Part shown: positions 24,872 through 34,652 of the stretch, piece by piece
How the letters are laid out: every line of letters begins with the position of its first letter
Position numbering within the stretch: position 1 is the first letter of the stretch
Assembly: GCA_913009695.1 (NCBI GenBank)
Contig: CAJVWV010000003.1
Span: forward strand, 1 to 53,308
DNA: 53,308 bases
Source of the DNA: an uncultured bacterium
Lineage (GTDB): Bacteria > Patescibacteriota > Patescibacteriia > Patescibacteriales > SZUA-104
Direction of reading: 5' to 3'
The notes under the pieces: model-generated
Databases searched by the model: none
What the model saw: the letters and a program-made list of their open reading frames with translations, nothing else
What the model was told of the DNA's origin: nothing
Translations under genes and position numbers: made by a program

Positions 24872-25462
24872 TTATAGGTTGTCCTTTAAATTTCTTAAAT
24901 GCACGTCGGTTTCAATATAATAGTCATTAGGCGAGCGTTCAGGGGTTACATTAATTTTTAATCTAATATTAATTAGGCGCGTATTGTTAATATCGTCTGT
25001 TTCAACATAACTACTGTCATAATATATAAAAACCGCTTCATTTTGATTATTAACATAACTTGAAATAGTCGTGGTGGCTCCTGAACCGCTATAATCGTTT
25101 CCTGCTCCTGGCTGGGTTTCTACCTTTTTTAACAGCAAGCCATCCAAAAAATATCTGACTTTTTCCATATATCCGTCATCATCAATATCACTATAATAAA
25201 TAAGATTATCTTCTTCTATCGCGGCTAACGGATAGTCTCCCCGTTCAGAATTATTCGCGCCCCTAATTTCTTTTACCATTATTTCAGCGCCTCGCCGCGC
25301 ATTTTGCACGGCAGTTCCTTGCTCAGCTTCAAAAGTTGTTGACCTAAATCCTCTGATAATAAATTCTGAAGCCATAATTGTCACTACTATAAAAATTGAA
25401 ATTGTAACAAGAAGCTCTATTAATGTGAAGCCGAAAGTTTTAATTTGTATTTTTTCCTTCAT
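24872..25462 (-). CDS. Type IV prepilin-like protein
   Basis: A protein of 196 residues with a class III leader: a basic 11-residue start, then FGFTLIELLV, giving cleavage after Gly11 and the conserved Glu at mature position 5. The hydrophobic helix spans about 12-35. The rest is a small globular domain with Asp-rich stretches (DIDDDGY). The arrangement and length fit a PilW- or GspJ-type minor pilin that primes assembly. The prepilin peptidase that would process it is not in the window. Confidence 0.83.
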   Translation of the reverse strand: MKEKIQIKTFGFTLIELLVTISIFIVVTIMASEFIIRGFRSTTFEAEQGTAVQNARRGAEIMVKEIRGANNSERGDYPLAAIEEDNLIYYSDIDDDGYMEKVRYFLDGLLLKKVETQPGAGNDYSGSGATTTISSYVNNQNEAVFIYYDSSYVETDDINNTRLINIRLKINVTPERSPNDYYIETDVHLRNLKDNL

Positions 25463-25477
25463 TTTGTATGTTTATTA

Positions 25478-25575
25478 TATCCCTCTTTATTAAAGGGGGT
25501 TAGGGGGATTTAAAGCCACGACAATATGCCACATATGCTAACCCCCCCCCCAACCCCCCTTGCCGTAAAGGGGGG
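25478..25575. repeat. CCCCTTTATTAAAGGGG-type repeat, two arms
   Basis: Left arm TATTAAAGGGGGTTAGGGGG and right arm CCCCCAACCCCCCTTGCCG are inverted relatives separated by about 40 bp. The same family is inserted within murG and murC. Confidence 0.7.
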
Positions 25576-25581
25576 AGCTAT

Positions 25582-28500
25582 TTATTCTACATAAACCGTC
25601 CATTCTTTAGTTTCGTCAGGCAATATTTCCAGTGGCTGTATCGGATCCGTATAAATCATATCTAACGACGTGGAGGCAGCGACTAATTCTATCGTATATC
25701 CGGCATCCCACTCTAAAGACAAATTCGCGTAGCCGCTTGCGTCAGTATATTGGTCGTGGTCAAATTCGTAAATAACAGGAGTTTCACTGATTGTTTTTGT
25801 GCCGTAAACTCTAATTGGGACATAACCGTAACCGCTGGGAGATCCCGGATCGGTGAATTTAGTGGCGTAAATATTGTAATCAGTGTCACGGTTATCCTGC
25901 CATGCCGCGAATGGTTCATCGGCCGTGTTAATCGCCAATACTGAATTAGATTGCGCGCTGACGGTTAAATTTATGTTAATTTTTAGGTCATTCGTCCATT
26001 GGGCATTGCCGTTTAAATCATATTTTTGCGCGTAAATATCTTCATTACCGTCACGGTCGTCTGTCCATAAAACATAAGCGAGAGAAATGGAATTATTAAT
26101 GGCAACAGCAGAATCATATTGATTGTCGGCAAGAGAAGATATGTTGGCTTGTGTTTCCCATTGGCTAATTCCATTTGAATCAAATTTCGCCAACCGAACG
26201 TTTAATACGCCTAAAATATCTTCTGTCCAAGATAAATAAATATTATCCGAACTGTCAACCGTTAAACTTGGCGAGTAGTCGTCAAAAGATGAATTTGAAA
26301 TATTTTTCGGGCTTAACCAAACGTTCGCTTCCGTTAAATCGAATTTTTGCAGATATATTTCTTTATCGGCCGCGCCGTCGTTTACCCAAGCAACCACGAT
26401 ATTATTATTTGAATCAAACGAAATGGCGGGGGAGTGTTCATTGGTTGACGAGCTGGTAATTTGCAAGTCAGATCCCCAAAGCTTGTTTCCTAATATATCC
26501 AAAGCCTGGGCGTAAATATCGGTATTGCCGTTTCTTTCATCCTGCCACACTATGGTTGTGGTGGCCGAATTTTGGGTAATAGCTATTTTAGGATTTGTCT
26601 GATTCGTATTTGTGCTGTCTGAGTTTACTTTTTTTACGCTCCACAATTCACTGCCGCTTGCGTCAAGGCTTACTATATAAATATTTTCATCTCCTATAAC
26701 GGATATTTCGGGATATACTGTGTAATAAAAATCATCTGTTGAACCGGCGTTAGTTAAGCGAAAACAATAATTAGTCTCATTTATATTTGATGTTGCCTGA
26801 ATCGCGTATTCTAGTTCGGTAAATTCGTTTGACGTTAGAGTAATAGCGGACGTCTGGTTGCCCGCGTCTTTTACTTGTCCTGCTTTAAAACTGGTATTTT
26901 CGTCGGTTAAGCCCGAAACGTTTGTTGTCGCTTCGCTATCTGTCAAGTTAGCTGAATCACTTATTTGCCAATGCTGACTTGAGTCATTAGGCAACGCTGT
27001 CCAACTTGAAATACCTGAACAGCTAGACGACATTTCTCCATATTCAATTCTATACTCGGTTGTTCCTGAGTCAATACTGCCCTCGTTTGATATTTCAAAA
27101 CGTAAGCGCGTTATGGAATTAATTTCTACGGTTGTCGGCGTATCTTGACTATCTTTCCATGAGGCTGAAATTTCCGAGCCATCGTCATCGCGCCAACGAT
27201 AATGTATTTGATTTAATTCGGTTGGTTTTAGTAAAATAGTGGAACCACTAATCTCAACTGTCGTATCGGGTAAAGCAGTACCTGCATTTAACGTAATGTC
27301 GGTTGAAGGATCATTAATTTTAATTTCAACAGTTTCGTCTTTACCGGCGCCGCTTAAAACGTCTAAAACAGTATATATGCAAAGCGTTTTAGTGGTTGAA
27401 ATTTCTATATTATCCGTAAATGCCACCGAGCCGTCAGCGCCGTTAAAACTCGCAGCAGAGCCGAACTGCGCGTCAATACCGGCATCATATTGCTCGTCAG
27501 CGCAATTATAAGGCGCGACTATATCCAGATCATAATAAAGTTTAATATTAGACAAGTTGTTTTGCGCGTCAACGGTTCCGTTTTCTGAAATAGTAATACC
27601 GGTGACATTGTGCGTGCCGGTATTATCGGTAATAACAAACGCGCCACCCGTGTATTGGCTGGTACTGAGGATCATTATTGACGCAGTTTGCGTATTAATC
27701 GTGCCTACGGTAGCATCATTCGGAATTTGAACTCGAAATACCGCTAAAGCGCTGTTTCTTTGCTCAGCCCCGCCGGTGCTCAAAGTCAGGTCGGCGCTTT
27801 GTACGGCGGCTGAAGTTATATTAAGAGTGGCTACCGCCAAAGATCCATCATTAATCCACCATCCCCCCCAATCCTGCCATAGCTGATGCGTCCAGTTGTC
27901 GCTTGAACCGGATGCCCAGTTACTTGAACTTGGAGTCGTAAAGTTATTGTCGGCAAACGCGATGGCGGCAACCCCAAATCCAGTAATTTCCGATTGCGCG
28001 GTTGATCCGGTTGAGGCAGTTAGCCCATCACTGCCTGTTTCGTCGTTAGTGGATGTAACATCAATTAAGTTGCTTGTGTCTAGTCCGGATACTTCCATAA
28101 TCATCAAAACACCTCCTTCAATATTTCCACTGTTTGTTAAAGTTACCTGCGATGGTTCGCCGGCTCCGATAATTTTATGCCATATTCCAATATCCAAATA
28201 CCATGAACTATCCGAATAAGCTGATTCCGTGAATGAGCCGGCGGTATTGGTTGGGAGATTAAATGAACTATTATTATTTCTATGGACGGCTATGGCTATA
28301 ATAACGTTTCCTTCCGTCGGCTGATTATCAAAAGTGGCGGTCAGCGTATTGCTCCAGCTTACGATTGAACCTATTTTGGTTTGCACAATTGAACCGGCCG
28401 CTCGGGCATTATTGACTGTTAATTTATCATGGAATAAACTCGCGAAGGCGACGGAGAATTTATTATAAATTTTTTTTACACCGGTTTTTAATTCCTCAAA

Positions 28501-29778
28501 TTTATCCGCAATTCGCAGATTGGCATTTATTCGCGTATTAGCGTAATATGCCGTAATATTTTTAATTATATTAGAAGTTTTATGTTTTATTAAAGAAAAA
28601 ATTGATTTTTTTGATAACAGCGTTTTACTATTAATTATATCTACGGCATATTTTTTCCCAAAGTTATCGGGAACATCATAAGCAATTTGCTTTAAAGTAA
28701 TTGAATCATCCTGCCAAACAACGAATAAATTTCCATTTGCGGCCGCGACGATATCCGGATTGCGTTGAAATGCCGTATTGCTGATTTTGTAATCATTAGC
28801 CCACTGTTTAACGGATGAAGAGTTATATTTTTGCGCGTATATATAAGACGAAGTGGCGGTATTGCTTTGCCATACAAAATACATATTATTAAAACTATCA
28901 AGAGAAAAATTGGCGTTTATTTGATCTCTCGCGCTTTGCGGCAGGTTGACCCTCCAGTTGTCCGGAAGATTATTGGATACTGTGCGAATCTGTAAATTCG
29001 CCAGTTTATCAATAGTAAAACTTTCTTCTGTTTTGTCGCCCTCTGTAACGCTAAGGTGAATTGGGGATTTGCCGGCTGAAAGTAAATATGATTGGTCCGC
29101 GCCATAATATACCGATGGCTCTTCATTGGTTTTTGTCACAGTTATTTCATAGCTCTGAAAAGATTCTAAGGCGGGCAAATATAATATACCGCTCGCATCG
29201 GTTGGATTAGTGACGTCTACCGCCGGGTTTAAAGAGTTATTTACTACGCGAACATTAGCGCCTGCCAATGGTTCAGCGCCGGCATTATTTACTAATATTT
29301 TTAAAAGTCCATAACCCTCGGCTGTTTCTTCGGTGCGGGGAATAATTTTTGAAAAAATTGTAACGTTTCTGTCTCCGAATTTTCCAACCCAGCCAACTTT
29401 TATTGTCGCGATTTTATAATCATTTATAATAGTATCAACCCCGGCTGAACCGTCGTAAGGGTCGTCGTAATACGTGACATAAGTATTTATCGTGAATGTT
29501 CCTTCGCGGCTGATTGTTTCTACCTGCGGTATGTTGCCGCTAGGAATGCCGCCCTGCACACCAACTTCGCTGTAAGGCAAGTTCCTAATTTGCTCCATTT
29601 TTTGATTAGCTATTCCAATAGCTTCAACATAATACTTATTGTCAGCGGTAACGCGCAAAGAAAGAAGTATTAAGCTAAAAATTCCCAAAGCTAAAATTAC
29701 AAGAATTGCGATTGAAATTATTACTTCAATTAATGTGAAGCCGAATTGATTTTTTATTTTAAAAAAAGCATAATTCAT
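25582..29778 (-). CDS. Giant prepilin (1398 residues) with fused surface region, putative pilus-tip adhesin
   Basis: The N-terminus is a type IV prepilin of PilV/GspI kind: FGFTLIEVIISIAILVIL, cleavage after Gly13, Glu at mature position 5, pilin-like domain to about residue 150. A carboxypeptidase-regulatory-like fold follows (about 155-245, LLKILVNNAGAEPLAGANV). Next come propeller-like units of the kind IYAQKY...W...VWQDD, first about 260-365 and again about 1010-1330 (DIYAQALDILGNKLW, DIYAQKYDLNGNAQW). Between them lies a ~630-residue beta-rich region that starts with a basic stretch ending ARAAGS, like the N-terminus of another exported protein. Prepilins are normally 120-250 residues, so this one should display a large domain at the fibre tip. 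It lies 15 nt after pilC. Confidence 0.85.
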   Translation of the reverse strand: MNYAFFKIKNQFGFTLIEVIISIAILVILALGIFSLILLSLRVTADNKYYVEAIGIANQKMEQIRNLPYSEVGVQGGIPSGNIPQVETISREGTFTINTYVTYYDDPYDGSAGVDTIINDYKIATIKVGWVGKFGDRNVTIFSKIIPRTEETAEGYGLLKILVNNAGAEPLAGANVRVVNNSLNPAVDVTNPTDASGILYLPALESFQSYEITVTKTNEEPSVYYGADQSYLLSAGKSPIHLSVTEGDKTEESFTIDKLANLQIRTVSNNLPDNWRVNLPQSARDQINANFSLDSFNNMYFVWQSNTATSSYIYAQKYNSSSVKQWANDYKISNTAFQRNPDIVAAANGNLFVVWQDDSITLKQIAYDVPDNFGKKYAVDIINSKTLLSKKSIFSLIKHKTSNIIKNITAYYANTRINANLRIADKFEELKTGVKKIYNKFSVAFASLFHDKLTVNNARAAGSIVQTKIGSIVSWSNTLTATFDNQPTEGNVIIAIAVHRNNNSSFNLPTNTAGSFTESAYSDSSWYLDIGIWHKIIGAGEPSQVTLTNSGNIEGGVLMIMEVSGLDTSNLIDVTSTNDETGSDGLTASTGSTAQSEITGFGVAAIAFADNNFTTPSSSNWASGSSDNWTHQLWQDWGGWWINDGSLAVATLNITSAAVQSADLTLSTGGAEQRNSALAVFRVQIPNDATVGTINTQTASIMILSTSQYTGGAFVITDNTGTHNVTGITISENGTVDAQNNLSNIKLYYDLDIVAPYNCADEQYDAGIDAQFGSAASFNGADGSVAFTDNIEISTTKTLCIYTVLDVLSGAGKDETVEIKINDPSTDITLNAGTALPDTTVEISGSTILLKPTELNQIHYRWRDDDGSEISASWKDSQDTPTTVEINSITRLRFEISNEGSIDSGTTEYRIEYGEMSSSCSGISSWTALPNDSSQHWQISDSANLTDSEATTNVSGLTDENTSFKAGQVKDAGNQTSAITLTSNEFTELEYAIQATSNINETNYCFRLTNAGSTDDFYYTVYPEISVIGDENIYIVSLDASGSELWSVKKVNSDSTNTNQTNPKIAITQNSATTTIVWQDERNGNTDIYAQALDILGNKLWGSDLQITSSSTNEHSPAISFDSNNNIVVAWVNDGAADKEIYLQKFDLTEANVWLSPKNISNSSFDDYSPSLTVDSSDNIYLSWTEDILGVLNVRLAKFDSNGISQWETQANISSLADNQYDSAVAINNSISLAYVLWTDDRDGNEDIYAQKYDLNGNAQWTNDLKININLTVSAQSNSVLAINTADEPFAAWQDNRDTDYNIYATKFTDPGSPSGYGYVPIRVYGTKTISETPVIYEFDHDQYTDASGYANLSLEWDAGYTIELVAASTSLDMIYTDPIQPLEILPDETKEWTVYVE

Positions 29779-29793
29779 AACTTATATAAATAA

Positions 29794-30942
29794 TTATATC
29801 GCGCTTGTTAAACTATACATAGGCATAATAATAGCAACAGCCATAGCGCCGACGCCTATGCCCAAAATCAAAATTAATATAGGCTCAATTATAGACGGCA
29901 AATTATTCATAATCTGATCAACTTCATCCTCGTAAAAATCAGCCAATTCTTCAAGAATATTATCTATTTGTCCCGTTTGCTCGCCGACTAAAATCATCTG
30001 CACTACTACCGGAGGAAAAAGTTTTGGATAATTTTTTATAACTTCATTTATCTGTCCGCCTTTCTTTATTTTTTCGCTCATCTCCTTAAGAGCGTATCGA
30101 TAATGAAGATTTCCCAAAACATCAGCTGTTATCTGGAAAGTTTTAATAATCATAATGTCTGTTTTTAATAAAGAACTTACGGTACGCGCGAAACGGGCTA
30201 TATTTATTTTTTTTACAATAGGGGCAACAACCGGCATCTTTAAAATCAATGACTGAAAAAAATACTTACCCTTGGGATTGCGCAATATTTGTATAAAGCC
30301 CAAAATAAAAACCGTTAAACCGACTACAACAAGCAGACCATTATTTATAATACCGCTGCTAATAGAGATTAAAATTTTAGTTGGCAATGGAAGTTCCGCT
30401 TCAAAACTTGATAACATATCCATAATCTTCGGAATCACAACTATCATCATAAAACCCCCGATTCCCATCATTGCAAAAATTATTACTACCGGATAAGTCA
30501 ACGCGCCCCGAACCTTAGAAATAAGCTGATATTGCTTTTTCATTTGAATAAATAATTGCGCCAACACCTCCTCAAGTTTTCCGGAAATTTCACCGGATTC
30601 AACCATATTAATAAATAACTCGCCGAATATTTTTTTATGGGGTTTTAAGCTATCCGTCAAACTAACGCCTCCGGTAACATCATCGGCAATCTTTTTTAAA
30701 ACTTTTTGCATTAATTTATTGTCTGACTGCTCCGACAAGGTTTTTAAAGCGCCGGACATCGGCAAGCCGGCCTTTAACATGATCCCCAAATGCTGCACAA
30801 AAATTAATTTTTCTTTTAACGGAATACGAGAAAATCGTAATAAAAAATTATTAATTTTATCCATTGTTGACCCTAATTCCTCGTCCTTTTTATCTTCTTG
30901 GTCTTTTTCTCCCACGTTTTTTTGTTGTAAATTAACTGGCAT
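29794..30942 (-). CDS. pilC: Type IV pilus platform protein PilC
   Basis: A GspF-family inner-membrane platform protein on which the PilB motor turns. Two T2SSF repeats are seen: FVQHLGIMLKAGLPMSGALKTL in the first and FARTVSSLLKTDIMIIKTF in the second, each followed by GE-type helices (MVESGEISGKLEEVL, LVGEQTGQIDNILEEL). Membrane helices lie near 150-175, 200-220 and 355-378. I use ATG 30942 (382 residues); the longer frame opens at TTG 30987 within a CCGCC palindrome. It is about 155 nt downstream of pilB and 15 nt ahead of the giant prepilin. Confidence 0.92.
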   Translation of the reverse strand: MPVNLQQKNVGEKDQEDKKDEELGSTMDKINNFLLRFSRIPLKEKLIFVQHLGIMLKAGLPMSGALKTLSEQSDNKLMQKVLKKIADDVTGGVSLTDSLKPHKKIFGELFINMVESGEISGKLEEVLAQLFIQMKKQYQLISKVRGALTYPVVIIFAMMGIGGFMMIVVIPKIMDMLSSFEAELPLPTKILISISSGIINNGLLVVVGLTVFILGFIQILRNPKGKYFFQSLILKMPVVAPIVKKINIARFARTVSSLLKTDIMIIKTFQITADVLGNLHYRYALKEMSEKIKKGGQINEVIKNYPKLFPPVVVQMILVGEQTGQIDNILEELADFYEDEVDQIMNNLPSIIEPILILILGIGVGAMAVAIIMPMYSLTSAI

Positions 30943-30977
30943 AGTTTGAAAATTTTTAATTATTAATTTTGTAATTT

Positions 30978-31010
30978 TTTCCGCCAAGGGCGGATTCGCC
31001 TCAGGCGGAA
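30978..31010. repeat. TTTTCCGCC/GGCGGAAAA hairpin
   Basis: TTTTCCGCC and GGCGGAAAA flank a spacer with its own GGCGGATTCGCC. It lies in the pilB-pilC gap. AT-rich simple repeats of the ATTAAAAATTATAAA kind continue to 31097. Confidence 0.55.
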
Positions 31011-31097
31011 AATAATGTTTAAATTTTTAATGCTTAAATTTTTAAAAATTAGAAATTAGAATATTATTTCAAAAATTAAAAATTATAAAATTAAAAA

Positions 31098-32843
31098 TTA
31101 TTCTTTGGTTACTCTCATTACTTCTTCAATGGTAGTGATGCCGCTTTTCGCCTTGATAAAACCATCTTCTACTATTGAAAGCATGCCTTGCTTTTCTACT
31201 AATTTACTTACTTCTCTTATTGGCGCGTTTCTTAAAATAAGATCAGATACTTCGTCGTTAACTTCCAGCGTTTCGTAAATTCCCATTCTACCTTTATATC
31301 CGGAATTATTGCATTTTTTACATCCTTTGCCGCGATAAAAAAGCAAAGATTCCAGCCCCTTTTTAGCGTCAAAAATTATTTTAAGCCTTTCCAATTTTTC
31401 TAAAATACGGGGAATATCCATTTGTTTACTCAACTCTTTTATTACCTGTTTATCCAAGTTAAAACTTTGAATACAATTGGTGCAAATTTTCCTTACCAGC
31501 CTTTGGGCAATTATTACGTTAGTGGTAGACGCGACTAAAAACGCCGGGATATCCATCTGTGTAAGGCGAGGCAATGTTGTAACAGCATCGTTGGTATGCA
31601 GGGTAGAAAGTAAAAGATGTCCAGTCATGGCGGCATGAACTGCTATTTCAGCAGTTTCATGGTCGCGTATTTCTCCGACCATTATAATATCAGGATCCTG
31701 CCTAAGAAGAGCTCGAAGGCCAAGAGCAAAGGTAAAGCTAATTTTAGCGTTAACCTGAGTTTGATTTACATGTGGCATTCTATATTCAATCGGATCTTCA
31801 ACGGTAGAAATATTTACTTTAGGGGTATTTAATATATTTAAAATAGTATAAAGAGTTGTTGTTTTACCTGAGCCGGTCGGACCCGTAACTAAAATCATTC
31901 CATGTGGCTTTGATATGTTTCTTTTAATTATCTCTAAAACGCTTGGTTGAAATCCTAGTTGTTCTAGCGACAGAATTTGCGCTTTTTCATTCAAAAGGCG
32001 CATAACTATTTTTTCGCCGTCAAAGGTTGGCAATATGGAGACTCTAAACGCGACTTTATATTCATCAGTTTGAATTTTAAAACGGCCGTCCTGCGGAAGA
32101 CGATGCTCATCAACTTTTAAATTAGATAAAATTTTAATACGAGCTATAATTCCGGATTGCACGTTTTTCGGCAACGTCATGACGTTTCTCAATATACCGT
32201 CAATACGATAACGAACGTTAATACTTTTTTCTTCCGGTTCTATATGTATATCACTGGCCTCCTCAAAAACCGCGTACTCAAGCAAAGTATTAACAATTCT
32301 AACAACCGGCAAGTCTTCAGCTAATTTTTTTAATCCTTGCTCATCCGAAGGGATGCCTTCTTTGTCTTTTTCTCCTTCTTTTCCTTTAGTTAAATAGTCA
32401 AACTCTGACTTAAGGGTTTTATGATATTGTTTTATGCCCTCTTTAATACTGTCTGGAGTAGTTAAAAATATTTTTTGGTCAAGCCCTGTTTTTTTCTTAA
32501 GAAATTCAAATATTTCCAAATCTCCGGGGTCAAGCGCGGCAATTTGCATTTCTTTATTATCAGCATCAAAAGCTATAATATTATGCGCCATTGCAATCGG
32601 CTCCGGCACGCTCAATAAAATATCTTTCCTTATTGTTTTTTCTTTTAAATTTATAAAGGGAATATTAAAATACTTTGCCGCCTCCTCATATAAAGTCTGC
32701 TGAGTTATGATTTTTTTTTCTATCAGATAGCTTTCTATATTTTTCTTGTCCTTTTCCGCCTCCTTATTCATTTCTTCAAAATTTTCAGCTGACAAGATAT
32801 TTGATTTATTTAATATATTTTTAATTTGTTCCTTTGTAAACAT
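31098..32843 (-). CDS. pilB: Type IV pilus extension ATPase PilB
   Basis: A hexameric motor ATPase of the GspE family, 581 residues. The MshEN-type N-terminal domain is about 1-150. The catalytic part has the Walker A GPTGSGKTTTLYT (near 318-330), the Asp box EDPIEYR, Walker B DPDIIMVGEIRD and the His box TGHLLLSTLHTND. The zinc site uses CTNC (about 452-455) and CKKC (about 508-511). It drives pilus extension; no PilT retraction ATPase is encoded here. It opens the operon and is preceded only 5 nt upstream by TATAAT, so its mRNA may be leaderless. Confidence 0.95.
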   Translation of the reverse strand: MFTKEQIKNILNKSNILSAENFEEMNKEAEKDKKNIESYLIEKKIITQQTLYEEAAKYFNIPFINLKEKTIRKDILLSVPEPIAMAHNIIAFDADNKEMQIAALDPGDLEIFEFLKKKTGLDQKIFLTTPDSIKEGIKQYHKTLKSEFDYLTKGKEGEKDKEGIPSDEQGLKKLAEDLPVVRIVNTLLEYAVFEEASDIHIEPEEKSINVRYRIDGILRNVMTLPKNVQSGIIARIKILSNLKVDEHRLPQDGRFKIQTDEYKVAFRVSILPTFDGEKIVMRLLNEKAQILSLEQLGFQPSVLEIIKRNISKPHGMILVTGPTGSGKTTTLYTILNILNTPKVNISTVEDPIEYRMPHVNQTQVNAKISFTFALGLRALLRQDPDIIMVGEIRDHETAEIAVHAAMTGHLLLSTLHTNDAVTTLPRLTQMDIPAFLVASTTNVIIAQRLVRKICTNCIQSFNLDKQVIKELSKQMDIPRILEKLERLKIIFDAKKGLESLLFYRGKGCKKCNNSGYKGRMGIYETLEVNDEVSDLILRNAPIREVSKLVEKQGMLSIVEDGFIKAKSGITTIEEVMRVTKE

Positions 32844-33074
32844 AAAATATTATAACAAAATAATAAAGCAAAAATAAAAATTAATTTATTCACATTAAGA
32901 ATTATGTTTTTATTATAACATATCTCGGTTATTAATAGAAATACTTAATTAAAACTGCTGTCATAATATAATTATCTTGATGTCTTTTAATTTAAATAAA
33001 AATATGGTAAAGTTATGCTTAGAATATAATTTAAATTTTTGCAATTACTATTTGAGTTTTTTAAAATTTACCTT
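32844..33074. other. AT-rich intergenic region, divergent starts
   Basis: The gap between the divergently transcribed pilB and the small membrane protein gene. TATAAT-like words occur on both strands (for example 32849-32854 read on the minus strand) without convincing -35 boxes. I see no gene or repeat in it. Confidence 0.4.
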
Positions 33075-33506
33075 ATGAACACATTTGACCCATTAAATTA
33101 TTTTCATCATATTAGGCTAAAATTGGCGGAACTATCAGCCGGTTTATTCAATTCTTTTTATATAAGAATGTATTTAATATTAACTTTGGGCTTAATAATA
33201 TTAAACTGGCTATCCGCGTATATAATAAATATTGATGTCAGCCAAAATTTAGTTATATTGCATTATAATGTTGATTTTGGCGTAAATTTAATCGGTGATG
33301 TGTCAAAAATTTATATTATTCCTTTGCTGGGCTTGGCTATTTTTTTAATTAATTTAATTTTACTGGCTGCAATATTAAAACAAAGACATAATATGGCCGC
33401 TGCCAGTAAATTTCTTAGCCATATTTTGTTGGCGGGTGCCCTTTTTTCAAACTTCATATTACTAATTAGCTTAGCTTCAATTTATTTAATTAATTTTTAC
33501 AGATAG
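33075..33506 (+). CDS. Membrane protein of unknown function upstream of mraY
   Basis: A protein of 143 residues from ATG 33075, or 155 from a TTG at 33039. There are three hydrophobic segments (roughly 27-50, 78-103 and 115-139 counted from ATG 33075) with an amphipathic N-terminus, so it is an integral membrane protein. I do not recognise the family. It stands between the pilus operon and mraY. Its stop codon TAG (33504-33506) coincides with the first bases of a MITE-like element, so the present C-terminus may have been set by that insertion. Confidence 0.65.
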   Translation: MNTFDPLNYFHHIRLKLAELSAGLFNSFYIRMYLILTLGLIILNWLSAYIINIDVSQNLVILHYNVDFGVNLIGDVSKIYIIPLLGLAIFLINLILLAAILKQRHNMAAASKFLSHILLAGALFSNFILLISLASIYLINFYR

Positions 33507-33588
33507 GTCTGTTGTATAATAAATTTCGTAACAAAATTTACCAAAATATGGGAATTGCAGTAGAAAAATTATTATTCAGTAGACCTGA
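33503..33588. mobile_element. Small MITE-like element related to 1561-1726
   Basis: The ends ATAGGTCTGTTG and CAGTAGACCTGA are imperfect inverted repeats that extend into ATAATAAATTT and AAATTATTAT. The first ~35 bp match the reverse complement of the right end of the 1561-1726 element. It lies directly in front of mraY. Confidence 0.55.
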
Positions 33589-33593
33589 CAATT

Positions 33594-34634
33594 ATGACTG
33601 ATTTTTATATCACAAAAATACTTCTTCTAACTTTTTTAGCATTCATATTTACGATGGCCTGGACGCCAATCTTAAGCCATTTTTTATATAAGCATAAATT
33701 AGGCAAACAAATAAGAAGTAAAGGGACAACTCCAATTTTTACTAAAATGCACGCCCACAAAACCGGTACGCCTACAATGGGAGGAATTTTGATCTGGGTT
33801 ACTGTCCTTCTTTTTTCTGTTTTATTTTTTTATCTGGCTAAATTTTTGCCTTGGGATATTTTTCAAAATCTAAATTTTCTATCAAGAGAGGAGACTTTGC
33901 TTCCGCTTGGCGTATTAGTGGCAACGGCTTTGGTCGGGTTAGTTGACGATTGGATAGATATTAAAGGCAAGGGAGGCGGACTGGAAGTTAAGCATCGCTT
34001 ATTAATTTACACAATTATCGCGCTAGTAGGAGCGTGGTGGTTTTATTTTAAACTTGAATGGGACCTGCTTCATGTTCCATTTTTAGGAAACTTTGAAGTG
34101 GGCTGGGCGTATATTTTAATTTTTATTTTTGTTATTGTCGCTACCGCTTTTTCCGTAAACGAAACAGACGGTCTTGACGGATTAGCCGGCGGAACCCTCC
34201 TTATTGCTTTTGGCGCGTATGGCATTATGTCCTTTTCTTTAGGGAAATACGACTTAGCTACTTTTTGCGGAGTTATAACCGGCGCGCTTCTTGCTTTTTT
34301 ATGGTTCAACATAAATCCGGCCAGATTTTTTATGGGAGATACCGGTTCAATGAGCCTGGGCATAACCTTGGGTATTATAGCTATGCTTACGAATACAGCA
34401 TTCATTTTACCTATTATAGGTTTAATTTTTGTAGTTGAGTCAGCTTCAGTTATTATTCAACTATTATCTAAAAAATTTCGTAAAGGAAAAAAAGTTTTTA
34501 TTTCTTCTCCCATACATCATCACCTTGAAGCTAAGGGATGGCCAGAGCCAAAAATAGTTATGCGTTTTTGGGTAATCGCGGGAGTAAGCGCGGGTATAGG
34601 GTTGGTTGTCTTTTTACTTGATAAAACATTTTAA
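33594..34634 (+). CDS. mraY: Phospho-N-acetylmuramoyl-pentapeptide transferase
   Basis: Forms lipid I from UDP-MurNAc-pentapeptide and undecaprenyl phosphate in the membrane. The protein has 346 residues and about ten helices. Diagnostic motifs are KTGTPTMGG near 60-70, the Asp pair in LVDDWIDIKGKG (117-118), NETDGLDGLAGG (about 189-200), FMGDTGSMSLG and SPIHHHLEAKGWPE with HHH at 308-310. It is followed by ftsW after 18 nt; murD, which usually stands between them, is missing. A MITE-like element lies immediately upstream. Confidence 0.95.
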   Translation: MTDFYITKILLLTFLAFIFTMAWTPILSHFLYKHKLGKQIRSKGTTPIFTKMHAHKTGTPTMGGILIWVTVLLFSVLFFYLAKFLPWDIFQNLNFLSREETLLPLGVLVATALVGLVDDWIDIKGKGGGLEVKHRLLIYTIIALVGAWWFYFKLEWDLLHVPFLGNFEVGWAYILIFIFVIVATAFSVNETDGLDGLAGGTLLIAFGAYGIMSFSLGKYDLATFCGVITGALLAFLWFNINPARFFMGDTGSMSLGITLGIIAMLTNTAFILPIIGLIFVVESASVIIQLLSKKFRKGKKVFISSPIHHHLEAKGWPEPKIVMRFWVIAGVSAGIGLVVFLLDKTF

Positions 34635-34652
34635 CGGATAAATAATTTCTAA

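Noticed and set aside
30943-30987. TTG start of PilC
   Set aside because: It lies in a CCGCC palindrome; ATG 30942 is simpler.
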